DNA of 64,000 nucleotides from a virus, in IMG/VR virus record IMGVR_UViG_3300015265_000205, positions 1 through 64,000 of that record. One strand, written 5' to 3'. Below the pieces are notes generated by a model. The model was given only the letters and a program-made list of their open reading frames with translations. It did not search any database and was not told the DNA's origin. A program made the translations under genes and the position numbers. Shown here piece after piece: positions 49,506 to 59,945 of the stretch. How positions within the stretch are numbered: the first letter of the stretch is position 1; each line of letters opens with the position of its first letter.

Positions 49506-52500
49506 TGCCTGATATCGCCGAGCTTGGCCTTTCGATTGACACGCGCCAACTGGAGCAGGGCGCCCAGGCCATGGATCGCCTCGGCGCCGCCAGTGAGAGT
49601 GTCGAGAAGAAGGTCGACAGCGCGACGACGGCCATAGACAAACTTGGCAAGGCGAGCGCGGACGCCAAGGGCAAAACTACGGAAGGCGCAGCCGCTGTCG
49701 ATGCTGTGGGCGAGGCAGGCGCGCGCGTGGTCCAAAAGGTGGATGCTGCGACCGCTTCTATCGACGCGATGGGCGCCACCGCCACCCGCATTCGCACTGT
49801 TTTCCTCGGCGGTAGCAACACGCTCGACGGCTTCATGGGTTCGTCGATGGGCGTCTGGCGTAGCAGTGAGGCTGCCGCTGCAGGGATTGATAGTCTTGGC
49901 AATGCCGCGGAACGCACCTGGAAGAAGCAAGCTGACTACAACGGGGCCATGAACGATACTGCGCGCATTATGCGGCAGGCCGCCGACGCTGCGCGCACCC
50001 TGGAAGAGTCCAACCACCGAATGTTGCTTGAGCTGCAGCGCGAGATCGACACTTTCGGCATGGCACGCGGCGAACTGGAGCGCTATCGCGCCGCCGAGTT
50101 GGGCCTGGGTAGCGCGGCCCAGACCAAGGCAGCGGCATTAGGCAATAGCATAGATGCCATGCACCGCGAAGAGCGGGCCGCCCGCGATGCAGCGGGAGCG
50201 CAGGATCGGGCAGCAGCCGCTGGTGATCGTTTTATCAAGAACCTGCAGGACCAAGTGGCCACGTTGGGAATGACGACCCAGCAGCTACAAACCTACCGCG
50301 CCGCCCAGTTGGGCGTATCCGATGCCGCAGCTCCGTTAATCAACAAGCTGGCGGAGACAGGAGAAGGCGCCAAGAAGGCTGGTGGCCATATGGAAGGCTT
50401 CAGCTTCCAGTCGGCCAGCGCGAAACGTGAACTGCTCGTGCTCGCTCATGAATTGAGCCAAGGGCAGTTCCAGCGCTTCGGTGGTTCGATGATGGTTCTT
50501 GGCGAACAAACTGGCGCGGCCGGCCTGCTCTTCAGTAGCACCGGCCTGGCCGTGCTGGGCCTGGCGGCGGCCATTGCAACGGTCGGGTACGCCCTGATCA
50601 AAGGCGCAGGCGAGCAGCGTGAAATGAATAATGCCCTGATCTCGACCAACAACTATGCCGGCGTGACCAGCGACAGGTTGAATGATATGGCACATGCGGC
50701 AACCGAGGCTGGCGGAAGTATTCGTGAGGCAAAGAAGGTCGTTACGGAACTGGCTGGCACGGGCAAATTTACGGGCGACCAGATTGCCTACATCTCCGAT
50801 GCGATCATCGCGCTTGAGCATGCAGGCAGCAGCACCATTAAGAAAACCATCGCTGAATTCGAATCACTGGCCGTACAAATGACGGGCAATGGTGCGCGCT
50901 CGACGGAAGCAATTACCCGTGCCGCGCTGAAGCTTGATGATACCTACCACTTTTTGACAATTGAAGTATTTGCGCATATTCGCGCCTTGGAAAAAGAAGG
51001 GGAGCAAAAGGCGGCATCCGCTTTGGCAACAGAAGAATTTGCAAAGGCAACAAAAGACGGTGCTGAGAAGATGGTAAAAAATCTCGGATCGGTGGCAACC
51101 GCTTGGCATGGTGTCACCGAGGCTATTGGCGAGGCTATGTCCGCAATCGGTGACTTCGCCAAGAAAGGTTCATTAGCTAAGGATGTGGACGCTCACAGTT
51201 TCCGCCTAAATGAATTTGACCGCGAGCTAAGGGAAAGTAATGTTCGCCTGGGCCGAAATCCAGATGCTATCTCACCTACATTGGACGCGGCTCGCACTAA
51301 AATTGTCCTGGGATTAACGGCCGCTGTTGAAAAACTGAATATCGCCGAGGCCGAAGCTATTGCACAGGGAGATGCGCAGCAAAAAAAATCAGCCTTGATG
51401 CATGATATGCAACGTATGCAGGCGGCCGATGATAAGCGCAAGGAAGAATCTCTTGGCCGACTGAATGTCGAATTGGAGAAGAATAGGAGGACGCAGCAAG
51501 CGCTCATCGACCTGAAATCGAGTGATCCCCTTATCCTGGCTATGATCACGCCGGAGGCCATTGAGGCGCGCCGTCTCGCGACCATCAAGGAATTTTCCAA
51601 AAAGCCCACGGGCGTAAAGACTGACCAGGTAGAAAACACGCAGCTTGCGGACCAAATCAAGCAGTATGAGAAAGAGGCTGCAGTCGCCAAGGCGCACTAT
51701 GATGCCCTGGGCAAGCTTGATGACATGTATCTGAGGGGCGGTGAGTTATCAGTTCAGCAGGCATACGAGAACAAGCGCTCGTATGCAACCAAAACATATG
51801 AAGCCCAGATTGATGCATATGACCTGGAGCTCGATGCTTTGACCAGCCACAACAGCCGGACCAAGGGCGAGGCTGCGAAACACGAAAAGCAGATCAACGA
51901 GATCCTCGGGAAACGTGACGCGGCCGAGAAAGCCTTCTTTGACGAGAGTTTCCGTCGGGACGAAGAGGAACGCCTGCGCCAGGCGGCCATCGCCACTGCC
52001 GCATCCGATGCTGCAAACAAGGAAATCGCCGCCATTAACGCCCAGGTTGCCGCTGTTGAGGAGCAAATCCGCACCTACGGCTTGTTGCCGGCGCAAAAGA
52101 CCGCTTTGGCTGTCGCAGACCTTGAAGAGCAAAAGGCTGCCCTTGCTAGTTTCGAGGGCAACGAGAAGGTCATTGATGGTATCAATCGCAAGATTGAAGC
52201 GTTGAACCGTCTTGGCATTGTGCAAGGGAAGGCTTCGACGCAAGAGCAGGGCGGCGACGTGGCCAAGGCCAAGGAGCTGCTGGACATTCTGACGGCTGTC
52301 GATACCGCAACGAAGTCGGCAGCGCAAGGTATGACGGCGTCCTTCGGCGCGGTCGGCGCTGCCATCGGCGGGCTGACGACAGCATTATCTGGCTATGCCG
52401 TACAACAGCAGGCTATTGCTGCGCAGTTGGCAGTTTCCACTAAAGATGCGCATGGCGATCCTACCAAGGTCGCCAAGGCTCAAGCCGCGGCAGCCCAGCA

Positions 52501-55243
52501 GGGCGCGCAGGCGCAGATCAAGTCGTATGGAGACATGGCCAGCGCCGCCAAGGGCTTCTTCAAGGAAAACAGCACCGGCTACAAGGTGATGGAAACTGCA
52601 GAAAAAGCATTTCGCGCATATGAAATGGCGATGGCCGTCGAGTCGATGATCAAGAAGATTTTCTTCAAAGAAACGGAGGTGGCAGCCAATCTGACTTTGA
52701 ACGCCACCAAGCTGACAGGCGAGGCGACGACCACGGCCGCGTCCACCGGCCTGGCCGCGACCGAGGCCAGCGCTTGGGGCATTACGGCCGTGGTGAAAGC
52801 CTTGGCCTCGCTGCCGTTCCCTATGAACCTGGCGGCAGGCGCCGCGACGCTGGCGGCCGTGGTGGCAATCGGGGCAAAAATGTTCGGTGGTATGGGCGGT
52901 GGCAGTGTCAGTCTGTCCGAACAACGCCAGGCGGCCAACGGCACCGGCACGGTGTTGGGTGATTCGTCGGCGAAATCGGAATCGATCGCGCACTCGTTGG
53001 CCATCATGGAAAAGAATTCCGGGCTGGGCCTGGCGCACACCATTTCCATGGATTCATCTCTGCGACAGATGGTGGATGGCATCGGGAACCTGGCCGGACT
53101 TCTGGCCCGGTCGGGCGTGGCCGCCGCCGGCGGTGGCGCAGCGGCTGGAGTGCAGACTGGATCAGTGTCGACGTTGGGCAAGGGCGGGCAACTCGCGCTT
53201 TCTGGCGCTGCCACATACGGCGGCGCGATGTTGGGCGGTGCAGTCGGTAGTGTGCTCACGATGGGCACCATCGGCGGCACACTGACCACGATGGGGGCTG
53301 TCGCCGGCCCAATCGGCATGGCGATCGGTGCGGCAATTGGTTTTGCGGTGTCGAAATTATTTAAGACGTCGACGTCGGTGAAAGACCAGGGCATCACCGG
53401 CAATGCCATGTCGCTCGGTGACGTGGACGCCTTGGGCTTCACTGCCCAAGCGTATGCCGATATTAACGTCAAGAAGAAGGCGCTCGGCATCAGTTATAGC
53501 AGCAAAGACAGCACGCAGAAAGCAGCGCTTTCGGATGAAATGAACAATCAGTTCACTATGATCATCAGCGGTATGGGGCAGACCATCCGCAATGCGGCAA
53601 ATGTGCTGGGCTTGGGTGGCGATACGTTCAATGCCCGGCTCAACTCTTTTGTGGTCGACCTGGGCAAGATCAGCCTCAAGGATTTGACAGGCGAGGAGCA
53701 GCAGAAAGCGCTGGAAACCGCATTTTCCAAGATGGGTGATGACATGGCCCGCTGGGGAGTGGCCGGCCTGCAGCAATTTCAGGTCGTAGGGGAGGGCTAC
53801 CTGGAAACCCTGGCGCGCGTCGCCAACAACTATGTGCAGGTGACGGACGTGCTGGCGGTGCTGGGCAAGTCGTTCAGCACGACCGGCCTGGGTGCAGTAG
53901 CGCTGAGCGAGCACCTGATCGAGGTGTCTGGCGGTATCGAAAAGTTGACCAGCGGCACCGGCTACTTTGTGCAAAATTTCCTGTCGGAAGCCGAGCGCAT
54001 GGCGCCAATCACTAAATCGGTGAATGAAGCCATGGGAAAGCTGGGCCTGTCTGGCGTGAAAACGACGGATGCCTTCAAGGCCGCCGTGCTGTCAGCCGCC
54101 GACGGCGTGGCGACCGGTCGTGCTGGGGCGGCCGAGTTGTACGCGTCCTTGCTGGCATTGGCTGAGCCGTTCAAGGCTGCGGCAGATTACGCGGCTGAGC
54201 TGGCAGCGGCCACTGGTGAGTATGCCGCAGTGGCCAAGACGGCGAGTGAGATCGCCACTGAGCACCGCGACCTGCAGCAACAATTGAACGAATTGACGAA
54301 AAGCGAGACGGAGTTGCTGGCCATCCAGCGCGCCGGCATTGCCGATGTCAACAAGGCATTGTTCGACCAGGTGCAGGCCGCCAAAGCGGTGGTGTCGGCC
54401 AAGGACGCACTGGGAAAGGCCTACGACAGAGAGGCAGCAGCGGCCCAGACGGCGCTGGATAAATCGAAGTCGTGGGTGTCCACGCTTAACGGCCTGAACG
54501 CCAGTATGGCCCTGGGCGGCCAGTCGACGCTGACGCCGGAGCAGAAGTACGCCGAGGCGCGCGCCCAGTTCGAGAAGACACTGGCGGCAGCGAATGCCGG
54601 TGACACGACGGCGCAGTCCGGCCTGTCGGCTGCCGAGCAGGCCTTCCTGACAGCTTCTCAGGTGGTCAATGCCTCGGATGCCAAGTACGCAGCAGATTAC
54701 GCCCGCGTGGTGGCGGCCAACAACGAGGCGCTGAAATGGGCTTCGGCCCAGGTCGACGTGCAGCAGGCCAGCCTGGATGCCCTCAAGGCCCAGGTGTCGG
54801 GCCTGATCACCATCAACGACAGCGTGCTGACGGTGGCGCAAGCCATCGCCAACCTGCAAGCGGTGATGGGCACGGCGACCGGCCTGGGCGTGCGGTTCGA
54901 CGGCTCCCATGCCGGCGGCCTGGCCAATGTGCCGTTTGATGGCTACGCGGCCGAACTGCATCGCGGTGAAGTGGTGGTCGACGCGCAGGCGGCAGCGGCC
55001 ATGCGCCGTTACTTCGGTGGCGCACCAAGCCAGGGCGGTGGCAATACCGATGCCCTGGTGGCCGAGATCAAGGGCCTGCGGGAAGAGGTCAAGGGGCTGC
55101 GCGCCGATCAGGACAAGCAGACCGGCGCCACCATCCAGGCCACCGTCGTATCGAATGACAAGGCCGCTAAAACGGTCGTGGCCGGCGTCGACAAATCCGC
55201 CAAGGCATCCGCCTGGGCGAAACAAGTGGAGTACTCCCAATGA
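49505..55243 (+). CDS. Tape measure protein
   Basis: 1912 residues, the largest gene. N-terminal ~1-300 is helical, with repeated Ala/Lys/Asp motifs. A membrane-like segment lies at ~335-370 (GLLFSSTGLAVLGLAAAIAT) and another at ~1240-1285 (GGAVGSVLTMGTIGGTLTTM and on). Between and after are long coiled coils; the end is Pro-free and helical. It sets tail length, at about 1.5 angstrom per residue near 290 nm if the whole chain spans the tail, and is ejected with the DNA, when its hydrophobic parts may enter the host membrane. Overlaps the chaperone and next gene. Confidence 0.9.
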   Translation: MPDIAELGLSIDTRQLEQGAQAMDRLGAASESVEKKVDSATTAIDKLGKASADAKGKTTEGAAAVDAVGEAGARVVQKVDAATASIDAMGATATRIRTVFLGGSNTLDGFMGSSMGVWRSSEAAAAGIDSLGNAAERTWKKQADYNGAMNDTARIMRQAADAARTLEESNHRMLLELQREIDTFGMARGELERYRAAELGLGSAAQTKAAALGNSIDAMHREERAARDAAGAQDRAAAAGDRFIKNLQDQVATLGMTTQQLQTYRAAQLGVSDAAAPLINKLAETGEGAKKAGGHMEGFSFQSASAKRELLVLAHELSQGQFQRFGGSMMVLGEQTGAAGLLFSSTGLAVLGLAAAIATVGYALIKGAGEQREMNNALISTNNYAGVTSDRLNDMAHAATEAGGSIREAKKVVTELAGTGKFTGDQIAYISDAIIALEHAGSSTIKKTIAEFESLAVQMTGNGARSTEAITRAALKLDDTYHFLTIEVFAHIRALEKEGEQKAASALATEEFAKATKDGAEKMVKNLGSVATAWHGVTEAIGEAMSAIGDFAKKGSLAKDVDAHSFRLNEFDRELRESNVRLGRNPDAISPTLDAARTKIVLGLTAAVEKLNIAEAEAIAQGDAQQKKSALMHDMQRMQAADDKRKEESLGRLNVELEKNRRTQQALIDLKSSDPLILAMITPEAIEARRLATIKEFSKKPTGVKTDQVENTQLADQIKQYEKEAAVAKAHYDALGKLDDMYLRGGELSVQQAYENKRSYATKTYEAQIDAYDLELDALTSHNSRTKGEAAKHEKQINEILGKRDAAEKAFFDESFRRDEEERLRQAAIATAASDAANKEIAAINAQVAAVEEQIRTYGLLPAQKTALAVADLEEQKAALASFEGNEKVIDGINRKIEALNRLGIVQGKASTQEQGGDVAKAKELLDILTAVDTATKSAAQGMTASFGAVGAAIGGLTTALSGYAVQQQAIAAQLAVSTKDAHGDPTKVAKAQAAAAQQGAQAQIKSYGDMASAAKGFFKENSTGYKVMETAEKAFRAYEMAMAVESMIKKIFFKETEVAANLTLNATKLTGEATTTAASTGLAATEASAWGITAVVKALASLPFPMNLAAGAATLAAVVAIGAKMFGGMGGGSVSLSEQRQAANGTGTVLGDSSAKSESIAHSLAIMEKNSGLGLAHTISMDSSLRQMVDGIGNLAGLLARSGVAAAGGGAAAGVQTGSVSTLGKGGQLALSGAATYGGAMLGGAVGSVLTMGTIGGTLTTMGAVAGPIGMAIGAAIGFAVSKLFKTSTSVKDQGITGNAMSLGDVDALGFTAQAYADINVKKKALGISYSSKDSTQKAALSDEMNNQFTMIISGMGQTIRNAANVLGLGGDTFNARLNSFVVDLGKISLKDLTGEEQQKALETAFSKMGDDMARWGVAGLQQFQVVGEGYLETLARVANNYVQVTDVLAVLGKSFSTTGLGAVALSEHLIEVSGGIEKLTSGTGYFVQNFLSEAERMAPITKSVNEAMGKLGLSGVKTTDAFKAAVLSAADGVATGRAGAAELYASLLALAEPFKAAADYAAELAAATGEYAAVAKTASEIATEHRDLQQQLNELTKSETELLAIQRAGIADVNKALFDQVQAAKAVVSAKDALGKAYDREAAAAQTALDKSKSWVSTLNGLNASMALGGQSTLTPEQKYAEARAQFEKTLAAANAGDTTAQSGLSAAEQAFLTASQVVNASDAKYAADYARVVAANNEALKWASAQVDVQQASLDALKAQVSGLITINDSVLTVAQAIANLQAVMGTATGLGVRFDGSHAGGLANVPFDGYAAELHRGEVVVDAQAAAAMRRYFGGAPSQGGGNTDALVAEIKGLREEVKGLRADQDKQTGATIQATVVSNDKAAKTVVAGVDKSAKASAWAKQVEYSQ

Positions 55244-56709
55244 ACGATGCGCAATTTTTGGCATGGCTGCAAAACCCGTCAGCCACACGCATGGTGCTGA
55301 TCGAGGCGCAGGTGAATGTGGCCGGAGTGGAAGTGACGCGGTTTATTTCCTCCTGGCCGTATGTCACCGGCCCGGCTGACACCCCGCCGGGCACCGAATA
55401 CTTGCCGCTGGCCACCGGCGGGCTGGCCTTCACCGAGCAGGTCAGCCTGTCCGGCGAGGCGGGCTTGTCAGGCGGCGATATCGAGCTCGATAACGCCGAT
55501 GGCGCCCTCGATGGCTGGCTTACCGACGTCTGGCGCAATCGGCCCATCAAGGCATGGTCCGGAGATCCGGCCTGGCCGCGCAGCGACTTCCGGCTGGTTT
55601 TTGACGGCATCGTCGCCGATATCGGCAGTTCGGCACGCGAATCGATCAACCTGTCGCTGCGCGACAAGCTGCAGCGCCTGGACACGCCGATTGCCGAGAC
55701 GAAGCTGGGCGGCACCTCGCCAAACAAGGATGCCACCCTGCCGATCCCGTTTGGCGAGTGCCACAACGTGACACCATTGCTGACCAATCCGGTCACGCTG
55801 GAATATGGTTTCCTGGGCGCGGTGGAGTCGAGTTTCGAGGTACGCACCAACGGCAAGCCGATTGCCGTGGCCCTGAATGACCAGGCCGGGCGCTTCAACC
55901 TGACCACCGACCCATTTTCCACCACGATCACGGCCAGCGTGCAGGGTGACAAAGGCGGCGGCTACGCACCGCGCATCGCCCCGCTGGTGCAGCGCATTGC
56001 CACCGCATACGGCAAGGCCTCGGACCGGTTCACCCTGGCCGACCTCGACCTGGTCAACCTAGCCGCTTTCGACGCCGCCCACCAGCAACTGGTGGGCCTG
56101 TACGTTGCGGACCGGACGAACCAGGCGCAGGCCATCCAGCAGCTAGCGGCCAGTGTGGGCGCCCAGGCGGTCATGTCGCGCACCGGCCAGTTGCGCCTGG
56201 TGCAGATCGCGCTGCCGGCAGCCGGCGTGCCGGTGGAGATCGGCCCGGAGCACATGCGACTCGATTCCCTGCGCCCGGTGCAGCGCCTGCCCGTGGTGGC
56301 GGCCGTCAAGATCGGTTTCGACAGGAATTGGACGGTGCAAACGAACCTGACCACCAGCATCCCGCCGGCGCATGCGGACCTGTACGCCACGGAATGGCTG
56401 ACCGAAACGGCGGTCGATGAGGCGGTGCGCACGCGCTACCGCCTGACGGACGACCCGCCGCAGATCGACACCTGCCTCAAGACCAACGCTGACGCCCAGG
56501 CGGAAGCGGCACGGCGCCTGGCCCTGAACAAGGTGCAGCGCACGATTTATGAATTTGACGGAGAACCCGAGATGATGATGCTGGAACTGGGACAACCCGT
56601 GGTGCTGCGCGATGATCGCTTCGGCCTGCAGGATGGCATGCCTGGCGTGGTGGTGCTGCTGTCGCACCAATGGCTGGCCGGGCGAGTGACGGTGGGAGTG
56701 CTGGTATGA
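55240..56709 (+). CDS. Distal tail / baseplate hub protein
   Basis: 489 residues, next after the tape measure, where distal tail and hub genes stand. ATRMVLIEAQVNVAGVEVTR, then GGDIELDNADGALDGWLTDV and a middle FDGIVADIGSSARESINLSL resemble siphovirus tail-tip proteins. ATGA overlap. Confidence 0.65.
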   Translation: MNDAQFLAWLQNPSATRMVLIEAQVNVAGVEVTRFISSWPYVTGPADTPPGTEYLPLATGGLAFTEQVSLSGEAGLSGGDIELDNADGALDGWLTDVWRNRPIKAWSGDPAWPRSDFRLVFDGIVADIGSSARESINLSLRDKLQRLDTPIAETKLGGTSPNKDATLPIPFGECHNVTPLLTNPVTLEYGFLGAVESSFEVRTNGKPIAVALNDQAGRFNLTTDPFSTTITASVQGDKGGGYAPRIAPLVQRIATAYGKASDRFTLADLDLVNLAAFDAAHQQLVGLYVADRTNQAQAIQQLAASVGAQAVMSRTGQLRLVQIALPAAGVPVEIGPEHMRLDSLRPVQRLPVVAAVKIGFDRNWTVQTNLTTSIPPAHADLYATEWLTETAVDEAVRTRYRLTDDPPQIDTCLKTNADAQAEAARRLALNKVQRTIYEFDGEPEMMMLELGQPVVLRDDRFGLQDGMPGVVVLLSHQWLAGRVTVGVLV

Positions 56710-58289
56710 CCGCCATCGGCGGCGCGCGCGATACGCTGCTGCAGGCCACGGCGGAGCGCTTCAGCACCACGGCCGATGGCAAGGCGATCCTGCTGGCGGG
56801 CAGCACGCCGGTGTTTCGCGTGAACAGCGCCGGCGCCGGCGCGCCCGGCTCGATTGCCATCATCGCCAAGCCGGTGAACGTGGTGGGCGATATCGTGTTT
56901 TCGGTGTCTGCAGGCACGCAGCTGACCGTCAACGGCAACGTGGCCACGGTCGATTTTGCCACCATGACCACGGATACGGCCCTGGTACAGGCGCGTATCC
57001 GTGAATTCGGCGTCGACTACATTGGCAACTACATGATCAGCAAGGTCTTCGATGGCGCCGCCGGCGACACAGGCCTGGCCGGCATGAACACGGGCCAGGC
57101 CTTCGCCTACAAGCGCGCGGCTGCGGTACCTGTTGATTCGCCGGGTGACGTGATCTTTACCTTTGCTACGGCCGCCATCACGACGCCGGCCGGCAACGAC
57201 CTGGCCAATGGCTGGTCGAAGAATATCCCGGCTGGCACGGCGCCACTATATGTGCGGGTGGCATCGGCCAGCTCGCGCAGTGCCACGGACAATATCGCCG
57301 CCAACGAGTGGGCCGGGGCCGTGCTGCTGGCGAAGGATGGCGCCGATGGTGCGAACGGCAATAATGGCGTGGATGGCCTGAATGTGGCGCCGGTGCGCAT
57401 CTACCAGCGCGGCGCCACCAACATCGCGCCAGCGCTGCCCACGGCCGCCTGCACCTTCACGTTTGCCACGGGCGCGCTGACGGGCCTGAACAACGGCTGG
57501 TCGACGCAGGTGCCGACGGCGGGCGGCGCCTACCTGTTCACCTCGGGTGCCACGGCCGCGTCGCGCACGGCGACCGATGATATCGCTCCCGGCGAGTGGG
57601 CCGCCGCCGCACGCCTGGCCGCCGACGGCGCCACGGGCCAGCGCGGCACCGTCACCGTGACGGCGCCGGGTTATTCCACCTGGTCGGATGCATCGGCCGT
57701 CTATGAACTGGGGCACGCCGGCTACGGCGCGCCGATCAACCGCGACGTGGTCACGCTGTATGACGCGACGCATGCGGTGACGAAGTATTTTGATAACGGC
57801 GCCTGGCTGGTGCTTGGCACGGTGCTGAATGGGAATTTGCTGGTCGATGGCAGTGTGGCGGCGAAGGCGGTGTCGGTGGACAAGCTATCGGCCTTCGTTT
57901 CCAATCTGGGCGAGGTGACTGCTGGCGACCTGTACGGCACTACGCTGCATGGCGGCTCAGGCTACCCCACAAACGTGGCTGACTGGCCGACAAATGGCGG
58001 CACTGGCTTCCACCTGAGTGCCGCTGGACTGCTTCTGGGCAACGCAAGGACGGCAGGGGGATACGCTGCTATCTTTGCCGACGGCACGGTAGCCATGCCA
58101 GGATTTAAAGTCAACGGCCAGGTTGCTACTTTTTCTGGCGTGCTGTCTGCCGCTACCGGCTCCTTCCAGCTTATCCGCAGTCCAAATCGTATTGCCTCAG
58201 GCACTGGTGCAGGGTATGACCTGACAGATAAAGGATTTTCTTTTTTCAATTCCGCCAATACATTAAAGATGAAAGTAGGTGAGACATAA
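56706..58289 (+). CDS. Tail tip protein with J-like C-terminus
   Basis: 527 residues. Two repeats (~140-220 and ~240-310) share a FTFATxxx...GW...ATDxIAxxEWA pattern, with a short collagen-like GADGANGNNGVDG between them. The C-terminal ~150 residues (GNLLVDGSVAAKAVSVDKLS, then GTTLHGGSGYPT) resemble the end of lambda J-type receptor proteins. Probably part of the central fibre. Confidence 0.6.
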   Translation: MTAIGGARDTLLQATAERFSTTADGKAILLAGSTPVFRVNSAGAGAPGSIAIIAKPVNVVGDIVFSVSAGTQLTVNGNVATVDFATMTTDTALVQARIREFGVDYIGNYMISKVFDGAAGDTGLAGMNTGQAFAYKRAAAVPVDSPGDVIFTFATAAITTPAGNDLANGWSKNIPAGTAPLYVRVASASSRSATDNIAANEWAGAVLLAKDGADGANGNNGVDGLNVAPVRIYQRGATNIAPALPTAACTFTFATGALTGLNNGWSTQVPTAGGAYLFTSGATAASRTATDDIAPGEWAAAARLAADGATGQRGTVTVTAPGYSTWSDASAVYELGHAGYGAPINRDVVTLYDATHAVTKYFDNGAWLVLGTVLNGNLLVDGSVAAKAVSVDKLSAFVSNLGEVTAGDLYGTTLHGGSGYPTNVADWPTNGGTGFHLSAAGLLLGNARTAGGYAAIFADGTVAMPGFKVNGQVATFSGVLSAATGSFQLIRSPNRIASGTGAGYDLTDKGFSFFNSANTLKMKVGET

Positions 58290-58567
58290 TGACGGCGATG
58301 CAGCTTTTCAACGATGACGGCACCAAGAACTGGGATTCCCGGACCGTCGCCGGCGGCATCATTGCCGACGTGCGCCAATATGCCAGCACCGAAACTGCTG
58401 AGTTGACCTATCCCATTTTTGCCTTCCGCTCGGTCGAGATCGTGCCTTTATTGCTGTGGGTTGAAGCGGGCACGATGGGCGTCGTGGCCGATACCGCACT
58501 GGGTTATCCACGCGTCACCGTAACCGTTGCCAGCACGACCAGGCGGTTTGCCGTGGAGGTGTATTAA
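58289..58567 (+). CDS. Small tail protein, unknown
   Basis: 92 residues, strand-rich, ATG overlapping the previous stop by one base. Begins TAMQLFNDDGTKNWDSRTVA. No family recognised; in a run of tail genes. Confidence 0.55.
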   Translation: MTAMQLFNDDGTKNWDSRTVAGGIIADVRQYASTETAELTYPIFAFRSVEIVPLLLWVEAGTMGVVADTALGYPRVTVTVASTTRRFAVEVY

Positions 58568-59274
58568 TGTCTACATTTGTTCAAATCGTCAATGACACCG
58601 ATGAGCTGGTGATCTCTGACCGCGGCATCACCTACGGCTACATCGGGCGCGCGCAACTGTCCGGGGTGGCGCAGGCAGGGGGCGGCACCATCACGAAAAC
58701 GCCAGGGCAGAGCGTCTATACCATCGATTGGGCTGGCGACATTGTCGTTGCCCTGCCGGTCAAGGCGAACGGCACCACGGCGCTGCGCAATATCAGCAAA
58801 TCCGGCAACACCTGGACCATCAACGTGCATAAGGGAAACGGCGCTTTCGATGCCAATGGCTTCGATATCCAGGAGGCGACCGAGGTCTATGTGTTCGGCG
58901 CGCCGGTGCTGGTGCCCGGTTTTACCGCAGCCTTGTATGGCGACGACACCAGTGTTTGCGCCGATCTCACCCGGCAGCCGCTGACATACCGTGCACGCAT
59001 TAATATCGCGGCGGGGGCGCTGTCCTGGGGTATGCCTGCTGGCGTAGCGATCCCTGCCATTGTGGGCACGCCGATGGACTACAACGTGACCTCTGTTCGG
59101 GACGGCGCCTTTTACATCATCAGGAACCAAGCACGCGGCTGGCAGCTGGTGGCCGGCACTATTCAACGCAATATTTTCCAGAACCGCTGGCGGCGTGAAG
59201 ACGGCGGCGCGAGCGCGGTCGACACCATCCGACAAATCTCCGCCATTCTCATCGATGCAAGTGGCCTTGCCTGA
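58567..59274 (+). CDS. Tail-associated protein, unknown
   Basis: 235 residues. The first half (YTIDWAGDIVVALPVKANGT, ISKSGNTWTINVHKGNGAFD) looks like a beta-prism or lectin-like fold; the second half is unassigned. Overlaps the previous gene by one base (TAATG). Possibly a side-fibre or receptor-binding piece. Confidence 0.55.
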   Translation: MSTFVQIVNDTDELVISDRGITYGYIGRAQLSGVAQAGGGTITKTPGQSVYTIDWAGDIVVALPVKANGTTALRNISKSGNTWTINVHKGNGAFDANGFDIQEATEVYVFGAPVLVPGFTAALYGDDTSVCADLTRQPLTYRARINIAAGALSWGMPAGVAIPAIVGTPMDYNVTSVRDGAFYIIRNQARGWQLVAGTIQRNIFQNRWRREDGGASAVDTIRQISAILIDASGLA

Positions 59275-59282
59275 AAGTTACC

Positions 59283-59945
59283 ATGCCCATTCTCAAATCC
59301 ATTACCTTGCCCAACCATGCTGTTGGTGAATTCCACGTGGTCCGGCGCTTGGAGGTCGATTTTGTCAAATCGATTGCCATGCTATCGGTCCTGAGCTATC
59401 CGAACGAGGCGGCATATCTTGCCGGCGCCGGGCCGATTTATACCACCCCTGTCCTGGTGCCGGCGACGGCATGTGCCGCGCCGTTGTTGGCCTCGGCGGA
59501 GGTGTGGCTTACGGGTGCTGCGGAAAGCATCTTTGCGGGCGGCGTGATCACGACGGACCAGGCTCAAGGCCTGGATGCGATGAAATTGCGCCAGTGGGAC
59601 CAGATCAAGGTGGCGCGCGATGCGGCGCTCGCTGGCGGTATTGCGTTCGACGGCAGTATGTTCGACAGCGACCCGGTGTCGATCTCGCGCATCACCGGCG
59701 CAGCCATGCTGGCCATGATGGCGCTCTCTGCCGCCACGCCGTACAAGGTGACATGGGTGCTTGCTGATAATGCGACACGCGAGCTGGATGCAGCCGAAAC
59801 CATGGCCCTGGGCGCGGCGGCCGGCGCGCACGTGCAAGCCGTCATCGATCAGGGGCAGGCGTTGCGCGTCGAGCTGGAAGCTGCCACCACAATAGGGCAA
59901 GTTGTAGCTGTAACATGGCCGGTACCCGTCTTGCAGGGGTTTTGA
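59283..59945 (+). CDS. Tail fibre assembly-like protein, unknown
   Basis: 220 residues. Strand start (SITLPNHAVGEFHVVRRLEV), then a middle helix-rich part (LRQWDQIKVARDAALAGGIA, followed by DSDPVSISRITGAAMLAMMA), which matches the pattern of phage DUF4376 tail proteins; identification tentative. Confidence 0.6.
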   Translation: MPILKSITLPNHAVGEFHVVRRLEVDFVKSIAMLSVLSYPNEAAYLAGAGPIYTTPVLVPATACAAPLLASAEVWLTGAAESIFAGGVITTDQAQGLDAMKLRQWDQIKVARDAALAGGIAFDGSMFDSDPVSISRITGAAMLAMMALSAATPYKVTWVLADNATRELDAAETMALGAAAGAHVQAVIDQGQALRVELEAATTIGQVVAVTWPVPVLQGF